DNA of 64,000 nt. It comes from Nitratireductor indicus C115. Its GTDB lineage: Bacteria; Pseudomonadota; Alphaproteobacteria; Rhizobiales; Rhizobiaceae. Under the pieces are notes generated by a model, which was not told the DNA's origin, searched no databases, and saw nothing but the letters and a program-made list of their open reading frames with translations. A program made the position numbers and the translations under genes. The stretch lies in the NCBI RefSeq assembly GCF_000300515.1, contig NZ_AMSI01000002.1:62001-126000 (forward strand). The letters are read 5' to 3'. Positions 48,144 to 55,971 of this stretch are shown here, in pieces. The number at the start of each line of letters is the position of its first letter. The stretch's first letter is position 1.

Positions 48144-49067
48144 TTATTTCTTGACGGCAGCAGCCACTTCGGCAGCGAAATCCGACTCTTCGCGCTCCAC
48201 GCCCTCACCGAGAGCAAGGCGCACAAAGCCGGTGATCTTCGCCGGAGCGCCGATTTCCTTCTCCGCCTCGGCCAGAGCCTTCTCGACCGTCAGGTCGGGA
48301 TTGATGACGAAAGCCTGCTTCAGGAGAACGACCTCCTCGAAGAACTTGCGCATGCGGCCTTCGACCATCTTCTCGATGATGTTCTCGGGCTTGCCGGACT
48401 GGCGCGCCTGATCGGAGAAAATCTCCTTCTCGCGGGTAACGGCGGAAGCGTCCACCTCGGCTTCGCTCAAGGCCATCGGGTTCGTAGCTGCAACATGCAT
48501 CGCCACCTGACGGGCGAAAGCGCGAGCGGCATCGGCATTACCCGTGGTCTCGATCGCCACCAGAACGCCAAGCTTGCCCAAGCCATCCGTCACCGCATTG
48601 TGGATATAGGTTGCCACGGCGCCGTTGGAGACCGAGAGCTTCGCCGCACGGCGCAGCGTCAGGTTCTCGCCGATCGTGCCGATAGCGTCCTTCACGGTGT
48701 CGGCAACGGACTTGCCGCCGGTAGGATAGGCAGCGGCGGCAACCGCATCGAGGCTACCGTCGGTGCCAAGCGCCACGGTGGCGATATTGCTCACCAATGC
48801 CTGGAACGCGTCATTGCGCGCAACGAAGTCGGTCTCCGAGTTCACCTCGACCACAACGGCGCTGTTGGCATCCGAAGCTGCGCCGATCAGGCCTTCAGCC
48901 GCCGTACGGCCAGCCTTCTTGTCAGCCTTGGCAATGCCCTTCTTGCGCAGCCAGTCAATGGCTGCTTCGATATCGCCATTGGTTTCGGTCAGGGCTGTCT
49001 TACAGTCCATCATGCCTGCGCCGCTCTTCTCGCGCAGTTCCTTGACCATTGCTGCTGAAATGCTCAT
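48144..49067 (-). CDS. tsf: Elongation factor Ts
   Basis: This 307-residue factor recycles EF-Tu by nucleotide exchange. It begins [20 protein letters not shown], the conserved ubiquitin-associated-like N-terminal domain with [17 protein letters not shown]. The core has [15 protein letters not shown] near residue 76. The start is supported by GAAGAGGCG just upstream; 17 earlier codons are rejected. rpsB lies upstream beyond a 207-base gap with a terminator. Confidence 0.97.
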   Translation of the reverse strand: MSISAAMVKELREKSGAGMMDCKTALTETNGDIEAAIDWLRKKGIAKADKKAGRTAAEGLIGAASDANSAVVVEVNSETDFVARNDAFQALVSNIATVALGTDGSLDAVAAAAYPTGGKSVADTVKDAIGTIGENLTLRRAAKLSVSNGAVATYIHNAVTDGLGKLGVLVAIETTGNADAARAFARQVAMHVAATNPMALSEAEVDASAVTREKEIFSDQARQSGKPENIIEKMVEGRMRKFFEEVVLLKQAFVINPDLTVEKALAEAEKEIGAPAKITGFVRLALGEGVEREESDFAAEVAAAVKK

Positions 49068-49154
49068 CGTCGCCTCTTCATCGTTCAACTGGAGCATTTC
49101 CCGACCGAGGCCGCACAAATGCTCATCTCATCGTCACTACGCAATTTCGCGAGC

Positions 49155-49188
49155 GTGAAAGTCTGCAACTTTCACTGAAATCGCTCTA
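49155..49188 (-). repeat. TAGAGC-type intergenic repeat, copy 4 (rpsB-tsf gap)
   Basis: Read on the minus strand it begins TAGAGCGATTTCAGTG and forms the hairpin GTGAAAGT / ACTTTCAC with loop CTGCA (plus-strand arms 49155-49162 and 49168-49175). It is a diverged relative of copies 1-3 with the same start and layout. Confidence 0.55.
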
Positions 49189-49228
49189 AACAAAACGGCC
49201 GCGAAGCCTGTGGTCTGCCGCGCGGCCG
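49188..49228 (-). terminator. Rho-independent terminator downstream of rpsB
   Basis: CGGCCGCG pairs with CGCGGCCG around a 17-base loop, and TTTTGTTT follows on the minus strand. A second hairpin, CGGAGCG / CGCTCCG (49232-49250), precedes it. Together they should uncouple rpsB partly from tsf. Confidence 0.7.
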
Positions 49229-49274
49229 CCACGGAGCGTTTAGCGCTCCGCACTCTCATACGGAACAGCGCTTC

Positions 49275-50054
49275 CTAGGCGTCCTTGCCCTCGCTGGAAC
49301 CCTCGTCGAGGGCCGGCTCCGACGGTGCCTCAGCGGATGCGCCGATATCGATGCCCATGGAACCCTGCTGACGCTCGATGCCGTCAATGGCAGCACGCGA
49401 GATCAGGTCGCAATAAAGAGCCAGCGCGCGCGCGGCATCGTCATTGCCCGGGATCGGGTAATCGACCACATCCGGGTCGCAGTTCGAATCGACGATTGCA
49501 ACCACCGGAATGCCGAGGCGCTTGGCCTCCTGCACGGCAATGGCTTCCTTGTTGGTGTCGATCACGAACATCAGGTCAGGCGTGGAGCCCATGTCACGGA
49601 TGCCGCCCAGCGCGCGGTCGAGCTTCTCGCGCTCGCGCTCGAGGTTCAGGCGCTCCTTCTTCGTGAAGCCCTGGGCATCCGAAGCGAGCAGCTCGTCGAG
49701 CTTGCGCAGGCGCTGGATGGAATTGGAGATCGTCTTCCAGTTGGTCAGCATGCCGCCAAGCCAGCGCGCATTCACGTAATACTGGGCCGAACGCTTGGCT
49801 GCATCAGCAACGATGTCCGAAGCCTGGCGCTTGGTGCCCACGAAGAGAATGCGGCCGCCCTTGGCAACTGTGTCAGACACAACCTTCAGAGCCTGGTGCA
49901 TCAGGGGCACCGTCTGGCTGAGGTCGATGATGTGGACGTTGTTGCGCGCGCCGAAGATGTAATTCGCCATCTTCGGGTTCCAGCGGTGCGTCTGGTGACC
50001 AAAGTGAACACCAGCCTCAAGAAGCTGGCGCATGCTGATATCGGGCAGAGCCAT
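49275..50054 (-). CDS. rpsB: 30S ribosomal protein S2
   Basis: This 259-residue protein begins [20 protein letters not shown] and has [17 protein letters not shown] and [20 protein letters not shown], all S2 signatures. A short acidic C-terminal extension ([18 protein letters not shown]) goes beyond the E. coli length, as in other alphaproteobacteria. The ATG is preceded by GGAAAGGAA. The roughly 267-base leader has pairing GC-rich stretches (for example GGCGG...CCGCC near 50090-50105) that could be a regulatory leader, but I cannot name a known RNA family. Confidence 0.97.
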   Translation of the reverse strand: MALPDISMRQLLEAGVHFGHQTHRWNPKMANYIFGARNNVHIIDLSQTVPLMHQALKVVSDTVAKGGRILFVGTKRQASDIVADAAKRSAQYYVNARWLGGMLTNWKTISNSIQRLRKLDELLASDAQGFTKKERLNLEREREKLDRALGGIRDMGSTPDLMFVIDTNKEAIAVQEAKRLGIPVVAIVDSNCDPDVVDYPIPGNDDAARALALYCDLISRAAIDGIERQQGSMGIDIGASAEAPSEPALDEGSSEGKDA

Positions 50055-50321
50055 TCTAGTTTCCTTTCCGGTTGAACCTCCACGGACCTTCAGGCGGAAA
50101 CCCGCCACCGGAGGCGCCGACCGGATGTCTCCCGACCGAAACCAATGATCCGTGTGTGGAATGGGCGCGCATATAGAGGCTTATGGCGCACAATGCAAGG
50201 CTTGCCGTATTTTGCGGCCAGTTGAAATCGCAATAATGCCGCATGAGCGCGCCAAGCGGGAACAGGAAAAGCACCCTTTGGGTCGCAGACGAGGCGAAGC
50301 ACTGCAGCGACACAGGCAGCC

Positions 50322-51152
50322 CTACTCGGTGCAGGACACCCCGTCTTTCTGGTCGAAAAGGGTCAGATCCACGAGCTTCCCGTTGATGGAAAACTCGCCG
50401 TAATTCATGTTCAGGTCGCGCGTCACGCCGCTCTCATGCATCAGGAAGCTGATGTCGTACTCGGGCGTTTCCTCACCCCGATCCTTGGTCGGATCGAAAT
50501 AGGCAATGGTAACCGGCCAATAGGTTCCGTCCTTGAGGACGGCCGCCGCTTCCCGCTCGGGATCGTCTTTTGCCACACCACGTGCCTTGCCGATCGTTAC
50601 GGCGGTCAGCATCACGCGGTCAGCATCCTCCGAACTGTCATAGAGTGTGGTCTGGTAGAACCCACCGCCATCCTTGGCCTTGGCGATGGCTTCCTTCATG
50701 TGGGTGACCGGAAACTGGGTGGGCTCCAGCTTGAAACTGCGTTTCTCAGGCTTGGAGACATCAACATCCGTGCCGTCCTTGCCTGTCCTGGCGACACCCC
50801 TCACCTCCCGGTCGAGCGTGTTGTCGAGGTAGGTCTTGTTGACGAACTGGAACGTCTCGCCCTTGGCATCCTCGAAAGTGGTGGTCTGCTGGTCGGAAAG
50901 GCGCGTCGCCTCATCGGTCTCGATCCGCATGACGAAACGGAACGTCGTGGAATAGCCCTCGCAAGCTGATCCCGTGAACTCATAGACCATGCGACCGGAG
51001 ATACCGTTTATGCCGGACCGGTCGCTCGCATCGCCAAGCGACAGATCATAGACCGCCCGGTGCGCCAAAAGCCCGGGTCCTGCGAAAGAAAGGGAACCGA
51101 AGGGGCCGCAAAGCGCGGCAAGGGACAAGAACGACAAGCGCAAAACGCGCAT
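50322..51152 (-). CDS. EipB-like periplasmic cell-envelope protein (DUF1849)
   Basis: This 276-residue secreted protein resembles Brucella EipB (DUF1849), a periplasmic beta-spiral protein needed for envelope integrity. The signal peptide is MRVLRLSFLSLAALCGPFGS (cleavage near residue 24). The mature protein opens LLAHRAVYDLSLGDASDRSG. It has only two cysteines, Cys64 in TGSACEGYS and Cys274 three residues from the end (VSCTE). This matches the N- to C-terminal disulfide of EipB. The ATG is preceded by GGAGGTG at six bases. It is divergent from the RidA-like gene across 220 bases. Confidence 0.85.
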   Translation of the reverse strand: MRVLRLSFLSLAALCGPFGSLSFAGPGLLAHRAVYDLSLGDASDRSGINGISGRMVYEFTGSACEGYSTTFRFVMRIETDEATRLSDQQTTTFEDAKGETFQFVNKTYLDNTLDREVRGVARTGKDGTDVDVSKPEKRSFKLEPTQFPVTHMKEAIAKAKDGGGFYQTTLYDSSEDADRVMLTAVTIGKARGVAKDDPEREAAAVLKDGTYWPVTIAYFDPTKDRGEETPEYDISFLMHESGVTRDLNMNYGEFSINGKLVDLTLFDQKDGVSCTE

Positions 51153-51372
51153 GAAACACCTCCGGTAGGATTGCATACGGCCAGAAAGCACGCGGCCGAT
51201 GCAGGAATGCAACTCATTGAAGCAGAGTCGTGGCGGAAGCGAGGCAAATATGCAACCTCCTCCATCAAGACGCTCGACATCATCACCATGGGATTCGATA
51301 GTCGCCCCGAATGCAAGGCCCGTCCGCTGCCGTTGCGCCGATGAGCCCGTCGTCCCCGAACAGGAGTAGATC

Positions 51373-51837
51373 ATGGCTGACACGATTGAGAAAAAGCTGC
51401 TGGAACTTGGCGTGGAACTGCCGGAGGCCGCAGCCCCCGTAGCCAATTATGTCCCCTTTGCCCAGACAGGCTCTCTTATCATGACGTCAGGACAGCTGCC
51501 CGTGAAGGACGGCAAGCTCATGGCCATGGGGCTTCTGGGGCGGGAGCTCGGTGTTGAAGCCGGCAAACTCGCGGCCAAATGGTGCTCGGTCAACATTCTG
51601 GCCCAGGCCAAGGCCGCACTCGGCGATCTGGAGCGCATCAAGCGTGTGGTCAAGATCACCGTTTTCGTGGCATCCACGCCGGATTTCACCGACCATCATC
51701 TGGTTGCCAACGGGGCTTCGGATTTCCTCGTCGCAGCGCTCGGCGAGCGTGGCCGGCACGTTCGTTCTGCAGTGGGTGTTGCCGCCCTCCCGATGAACGC
51801 ACCGGTCGAAATCGAGGCCATTATCGAGATCGCATGA
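51373..51837 (+). CDS. RidA/YjgF-family protein
   Basis: This 154-residue protein belongs to the Rid superfamily, whose archetype deaminates reactive 2-aminoacrylate and related enamines/imines. It is of the longer subgroup with an N-terminal KLLELGVELPEAAAPVANYVP and the C-terminal GRHVRSAVGVAALPMNAPVE that carries the conserved Arg. The ATG has AGGAG eight bases upstream. The next gene, a glycerophosphodiesterase, starts inside its stop codon. The serine dehydratase at the end of the window would be a source of 2-aminoacrylate, but a functional link is only a suggestion. Confidence 0.88.
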   Translation: MADTIEKKLLELGVELPEAAAPVANYVPFAQTGSLIMTSGQLPVKDGKLMAMGLLGRELGVEAGKLAAKWCSVNILAQAKAALGDLERIKRVVKITVFVASTPDFTDHHLVANGASDFLVAALGERGRHVRSAVGVAALPMNAPVEIEAIIEIA

Positions 51838-52550
51838 AGATGAGCGATCTTTCCTGGCTGACGGCACGCCCGATTGCCCATCGCGGCCTGCACGACATGA
51901 ACCGGTCGTGCTGGGAGAACACGCTCTGCGCCTTCTCGGACGCGATTGAGAACGGTTACGCAATCGAGTGCGATGTCCACCTTTCGGCAGACGGGGTGCC
52001 GATGGTCTTTCACGATGACGCTTTGAAGCGCCTGACCGGCGAGGAAGGGTTTATCCATGGGAGGAGCGCCGATCAGCTCGCGAATCTCCCCATCGGCGGC
52101 ACGAGGGACCACGTTCCGACCCTCCGCGAGGCACTGGCGCTCGTGGATGGCCGGGTGCCGCTCGTCATCGAACTGAAGGGATCGGAAGGACATGACGGGG
52201 CGCTTGTCGCGGAGGTGGCGAAAACCCTTGAAGCCTATCGCGGCAAGGCTGCGATAATGTCTTTCGAGCATCGGCTCCTGCGAGACATGGCACGCCTTGC
52301 CCCCAGCCTGCCCCGCGGTCTCACGGCCGAGGGGCATAAAGGCGATGCCATCGAGGCACATTTTTCAATGCTTGCCACGGGCATCTCCTTCGTCTCCTAT
52401 CACGTCATGGAATTACCCAATCCATTTGTAACCTTTGTCCGCGAGCGCCTGTCCATGCCCGTCATCACATGGACCGTCAGGACCCCGGAGGCTGTTACGC
52501 TCACCCGGGAGCAGGCCGATCAGATGACCTTTGAAGGGTTTCGCCCCTGA
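51834..52550 (+). CDS. Glycerophosphodiester phosphodiesterase family protein
   Basis: This 238-residue TIM-barrel enzyme hydrolyses glycerophosphodiesters to glycerol-3-phosphate and an alcohol. Catalytic and metal residues are visible: His16-Arg17 in PIAHRGLHD, Glu45 and Asp47 in IECDVHLSADG, and His60 in VFHDDAL; VIELKG follows. It starts MKMSDLSWLTARPIAHRG with an ATGA overlap with the RidA-like gene. There is no signal peptide, so it acts in the cytoplasm. Confidence 0.9.
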   Translation: MKMSDLSWLTARPIAHRGLHDMNRSCWENTLCAFSDAIENGYAIECDVHLSADGVPMVFHDDALKRLTGEEGFIHGRSADQLANLPIGGTRDHVPTLREALALVDGRVPLVIELKGSEGHDGALVAEVAKTLEAYRGKAAIMSFEHRLLRDMARLAPSLPRGLTAEGHKGDAIEAHFSMLATGISFVSYHVMELPNPFVTFVRERLSMPVITWTVRTPEAVTLTREQADQMTFEGFRP

Positions 52551-52551
52551 C

Positions 52552-53760
52552 ATGAGTTCAGACGCGCCCGAAGGGAACGATGCCCCCGCCTCCGGCGACA
52601 TCACGCTGACCGTCTCGGCGCAGTTCTCCGACACCCCAAAAGCCGATTGGGACACGCTGTCGGGCGCTTCGCGAAATATCTCTGAAACACCTTATAACCC
52701 ATTTGTTTCGCATGCTTTTTTGTCGTCTGTCGAAGATAGCGGCTGCGCCATTCGTGAAACGGGTTGGCTTGGCCAGCACATGACGTTGCGGGCCGGAGAC
52801 GGAACGTTGCTCGGGGCCGTTCCCGCCTATCTGAAGTCCCACAGCCAGGGCGAATACGTCTTCGACCACGGTTGGGCCGATGCCTTCGAACGTGCCGGCG
52901 GACGGTATTATCCAAAGCTCCAGATTTCCGTCCCCTTCACGCCGGCGCGTGGACCGCGCCTCTTGGTCCGCACAGACGTGGAACCCCATGCCGTCCGGCA
53001 GGCGCTTGCCGAAGGCATCAAGACGCTGACGGGTCGTCTGGGCATTTCCTCCGCCCATGTCACATTCGCCGCCGACAAGGATATTGCGGCTCTTCGCGAA
53101 GCCGGCTTTCTGATGCGGGTGGACCAGCAGTTCCATTTCTTCAACCGTGGCTACGAAAACTACGAGGATTTCTTAGGAACGCTCGCCTCGCGCAAGCGAA
53201 AGGCGCTGAGAAAGGAGCGGCGCACCGCGCTCGAAAACGGAATAGAGATCGATTGGCTGACGGGTAGCGACATCTCCGAAGCCGTGTGGGACGATTTCTT
53301 CGCCTTCTACATGGACACCGGCAGCCGCAAATGGGGCCGCCCCTATCTGAACCGGCGCTTTTTCTCCCTGATCGGCGAGCGCATGCCCGATGACATCCTG
53401 CTCGTCATGGCCAGGCGCAACGGGCGCTATATCGCGGGCGCCATCAATTTCATCGGCTCCGACACTCTATATGGCCGCAACTGGGGCTGTATCGAGGACC
53501 ATCCATTTCTGCATTTCGAGGTGTGCTATCATCAGGCCATAGAATTTGCCATCGCCCGCGGCCTTTCGACCGTGGAGGCCGGCGCGCAGGGAGAACACAA
53601 GCTCGCGCGGGGATATGAACCGGTGATCACACGTTCGGCCCATCACATTCCGCATCCCGGCCTTCGCCGTGCGGTCGCTGAATATCTGGAAAGTGAGCGC
53701 GAGGACGTTGCGGAATTCAACCGCATCCTCGCCGACCACACACCTTTTCGCAAAGGCTGA
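52552..53760 (+). CDS. GNAT/FemAB-like protein, DUF482 (peptidogalycan-type)
   Basis: This 402-residue protein fits the DUF482 family (COG3146), which has a FemAB/GNAT-like double domain. Recognisable stretches are NPFVSHAFLSSVEDSGC near residue 50, YPKLQISVPFTPARGPRLLV near residue 120, and CYHQAIEFAIARGLSTVEAG near residue 320. The function is not established; an aminoacyl or acyl transfer role is inferred from the fold. The start MSSDAPEGNDAPAS lies one base after the phosphodiesterase stop; an ATG seven codons earlier is possible. Confidence 0.85.
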   Translation: MSSDAPEGNDAPASGDITLTVSAQFSDTPKADWDTLSGASRNISETPYNPFVSHAFLSSVEDSGCAIRETGWLGQHMTLRAGDGTLLGAVPAYLKSHSQGEYVFDHGWADAFERAGGRYYPKLQISVPFTPARGPRLLVRTDVEPHAVRQALAEGIKTLTGRLGISSAHVTFAADKDIAALREAGFLMRVDQQFHFFNRGYENYEDFLGTLASRKRKALRKERRTALENGIEIDWLTGSDISEAVWDDFFAFYMDTGSRKWGRPYLNRRFFSLIGERMPDDILLVMARRNGRYIAGAINFIGSDTLYGRNWGCIEDHPFLHFEVCYHQAIEFAIARGLSTVEAGAQGEHKLARGYEPVITRSAHHIPHPGLRRAVAEYLESEREDVAEFNRILADHTPFRKG

Positions 53761-53831
53761 GGGCTCCACCGCATCGAATGGCAGACGATGCCCTCCCATG
53801 TCATCGGACGCCGTAGATCTATGAATCTGCG

Positions 53832-54161
53832 CTAATGCGGCGTTGCCTTCGAAAAGAGATTGATGACGCCCACACCGGCAACGATCAGCCCCATGCCGAT
53901 CACGGCCGGCGCGTCCAGAGCCTGCCGGAACCATATCCAGCCTATGGCCGATATGAACACGATTCCCGCCCCCGACCAGATCGCGTAGACGACGCCGACA
54001 GGCAGTGCCCGCAAGGTGAGCGACAGGAAAAAGAAAGCGGCCCCATAGCCCGCCAACGTCATGATCGAAGGCAGAAGACGGGTAAAACTCTGCGTCTCCT
54101 TCAACAGGCTCGTTGCAAGAACCTCGAATGCGATAGCCATGATGAGATAAAGATAGGTCAC
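53832..54161 (-). CDS. Small multidrug resistance (EmrE-like) transporter
   Basis: This 109-residue protein has four transmembrane helices and closely follows EmrE. It has the membrane-embedded glutamate Glu13 in IMAIAFEVLATSLLK, the YAIWSGAGIVFISAIGW signature and the C-terminal GMGLIVAGVGVINLFS. I set the start at the second of two GTG codons because GAAGGGG lies five bases upstream, giving the usual length; a TTG seven codons earlier is also open. It probably exports cationic compounds as an antiparallel dimer. Confidence 0.9.
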   Translation of the reverse strand: MTYLYLIMAIAFEVLATSLLKETQSFTRLLPSIMTLAGYGAAFFFLSLTLRALPVGVVYAIWSGAGIVFISAIGWIWFRQALDAPAVIGMGLIVAGVGVINLFSKATPH

Positions 54162-54271
54162 CACCGCCCCTTCGTGATGCAAACGGCGCGAATCGCCGAT
54201 ATGGATGACATTGACGGCGGCAAGCTATCCCAGAATTATGTCGCTGCAACTGCGTGAGACAAGAGGTTTCC

Positions 54272-54697
54272 ATGAGCACCACCGCCTATGACAACGACAA
54301 TATTTTTGCCAAGATTCTGCGCGGTGAACTGCCGTCCCACAAGCTCTACGAGGACGATGAGACCTTCGCCTTCATGGATATCATGCCCCGTGGCGACGGC
54401 CATTTTCTGGTGATTCCCAAGAAACCTTCACGCAACATTCTCGACGTCGCGCCCGACAGCCTGGCCGCCGTCATGCGCACCGTGCAGAAACTCGGACGTG
54501 CCGCCAAGGAAGCCTTCGATGCCGACGGGCTGACGGTACAGCAGTTCAACGAAGCCGCCGGCGGCCAGGTGGTCTTTCATCTGCACGTCCATGTCATCCC
54601 CCGTTTCGAGGGCATAGCGCTGCGCCCGCACACAGGCGAAATGGCGGACCAGAGCGTTCTCGCGCAGCAGGCCGAGAAAATCCGCGCTGCCCTGTAG
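54272..54697 (+). CDS. HIT-family (Hint-like) nucleotide hydrolase
   Basis: This 141-residue protein has the histidine triad HLHVHV with His103, His105 and His107, and the N-terminal NIFAKILRGELPSHKLYEDD typical of the Hint branch. These enzymes hydrolyse AMP-amidates and dinucleotides. The start MSTTAYDNDNIFAK follows AAGAGG; six codons upstream are rejected. It is convergent with azlD and shares a hairpin with it. Confidence 0.93.
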   Translation: MSTTAYDNDNIFAKILRGELPSHKLYEDDETFAFMDIMPRGDGHFLVIPKKPSRNILDVAPDSLAAVMRTVQKLGRAAKEAFDADGLTVQQFNEAAGGQVVFHLHVHVIPRFEGIALRPHTGEMADQSVLAQQAEKIRAAL

Positions 54698-54726
54698 CCT
54701 CCGGCAACGCTGAATAAATCAAGATG

Positions 54727-54759
54727 GAGCGCCGTGTTCCGGTGCGGCGAACGGCGCTC
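54727..54759. terminator. Hairpin between convergent HIT and azlD genes
   Basis: GAGCGCCGT (54727-54735) pairs with ACGGCGCTC (54751-54759) around a 15-base loop. On the minus strand the stem starts within the TAG stop of azlD (TAGAGCGCCGT), the same arrangement as at the frr end. Confidence 0.6.
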
Positions 54760-55106
54760 TACAGCAGGAAAAGGCCCGAAAGAAGCACGGCTTCCCCGGC
54801 CAGAATTCCAAGAAGAATGTTCTTCCTGGTCAGGAGGTAGGCGGAAAAGGCGATGATTGCCGCCACGATCCTGAGAAGCAGCGGCGAATCGGCAAGCGCC
54901 CCGCCCGGAAACACCACCAGATTGGCGATAACCGCCGCCACGAGCGCCGTCGCGACACAGCGCACGAAGACCAGAAGGTCCGATTCCTCAGACAGTTTGC
55001 CGCCAAGATAGACACCGAGGAAACGCCACCCATCCGTCGCGGCCCAGCCCGCAATCAGGATGAACACGAATGGCCACCACCATGTGTCGATGGCATCGAA
55101 GCTCAT
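54759..55106 (-). CDS. AzlD-family branched-chain amino acid exporter subunit
   Basis: This 115-residue protein has about four transmembrane helices and fits the AzlD family. AzlD is the small partner of AzlC in the bacterial branched-chain amino acid efflux pair (LIV-E family, BrnE type). It begins MSFDAIDTWWWPFVFILIAG. Its ATG overlaps the AzlC stop by four bases, supporting a two-subunit transporter. Confidence 0.85.
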   Translation of the reverse strand: MSFDAIDTWWWPFVFILIAGWAATDGWRFLGVYLGGKLSEESDLLVFVRCVATALVAAVIANLVVFPGGALADSPLLLRIVAAIIAFSAYLLTRKNILLGILAGEAVLLSGLFLL

Positions 55107-55867
55107 CCGACGACCTCCTTGCGGCGTTGCGCCCTGTGCCAGGCATAAGCCGCGCCGCCGGCGATCAATCCCGCAGCAAGCAGTTCAAAGCCCGGCATCA
55201 GCAGGCGAAAGAGCGGACCGCTGGCAAGGCCGAGTATCATCGCCACATGCCCTGCCCGCTCACGCGCCGAGCCCCAAAGCGAGGTCAGGAAGTAAATCGG
55301 CGTCAGGAAGAACAGGGCCGCTGAAACCTGCGGCGGCAGATGCGAGGCGAGAAGAAAGACAAGCGCCACGACGATCATATTCGCCAGGACAAGTGTCGAC
55401 CCCAGCCCCGCATAATAGGTGGTCCGCATCTCACGCGGCACCGAACGCAGGCTCTCCATGGCAAGCACCCACGAAGTGATCGCCACGAAATGCGACAGGA
55501 GATAGAGCACCCAGGGCCTGGTCCGCGGCGTCCGCATCTCGGGCATCAGCGCAACCACCATTGGAGCAAGCCGAACCGAGGAAAGCGCCACCGCAAGTGC
55601 TGTGGCCGGCAGGCTGCTGCCTGCCAGGATGGCGCCAACGAGAACAACCTTGGCCGGCAGTGCCCAGATCATTCCCGTCATGAAAACAGTCTGCACAAGC
55701 GATAGCCCGGCATCGCGTGCCAGGCTGGCAAACCCTATGAAAGCGCTGGTCAACACAAGTCCGGGAACGGAAAAACTGCGCAGAACGCCGCGCAGATACC
55801 AATAGGCCCGTCCTTCGCCTTGCTGATGTTCGGCGCGCTGCGGTTCGGATTTTGCGTTATCACTCAT
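55103..55867 (-). CDS. AzlC-family branched-chain amino acid exporter subunit
   Basis: This 254-residue protein has about seven transmembrane helices and the AzlC features SAFIGFASLARDAGLSLVQT and SSVRLAPMVVALMPEMR. With the overlapping AzlD gene it forms a likely BrnFE-type exporter for branched-chain or hydrophobic amino acids. The first 30 residues are hydrophilic (MSDNAKSEPQRAEHQQGEG). The substrate is not shown by the sequence. Confidence 0.87.
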   Translation of the reverse strand: MSDNAKSEPQRAEHQQGEGRAYWYLRGVLRSFSVPGLVLTSAFIGFASLARDAGLSLVQTVFMTGMIWALPAKVVLVGAILAGSSLPATALAVALSSVRLAPMVVALMPEMRTPRTRPWVLYLLSHFVAITSWVLAMESLRSVPREMRTTYYAGLGSTLVLANMIVVALVFLLASHLPPQVSAALFFLTPIYFLTSLWGSARERAGHVAMILGLASGPLFRLLMPGFELLAAGLIAGGAAYAWHRAQRRKEVVG

Positions 55868-55910
55868 CGAACCACGGACCTAGCACAGCCCGGGGCCTTG
55901 CGCGATATGA

Positions 55911-55945
55911 CGAAGGTGCAGGGCCTTGGGGCACCTGCACCTTCG
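55911..55945. terminator. 12-bp hairpin downstream of clpA
   Basis: CGAAGGTGCAGG (55911-55922) and CCTGCACCTTCG (55934-55945) pair perfectly around an 11-base loop in the 104-base gap between clpA's stop and azlC's start. There is no T-tract. Confidence 0.5.
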
Positions 55946-55971
55946 AAATTGGGCCAAACCTGAAATCCGGA

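Noticed and set aside
51153-51446. 98-codon N-terminal extension of the EipB-like protein
   Set aside because: The downstream ATG has an ideal GGAGGTG and opens with a clear signal peptide; the extension would mask it and run into the divergent promoter region.
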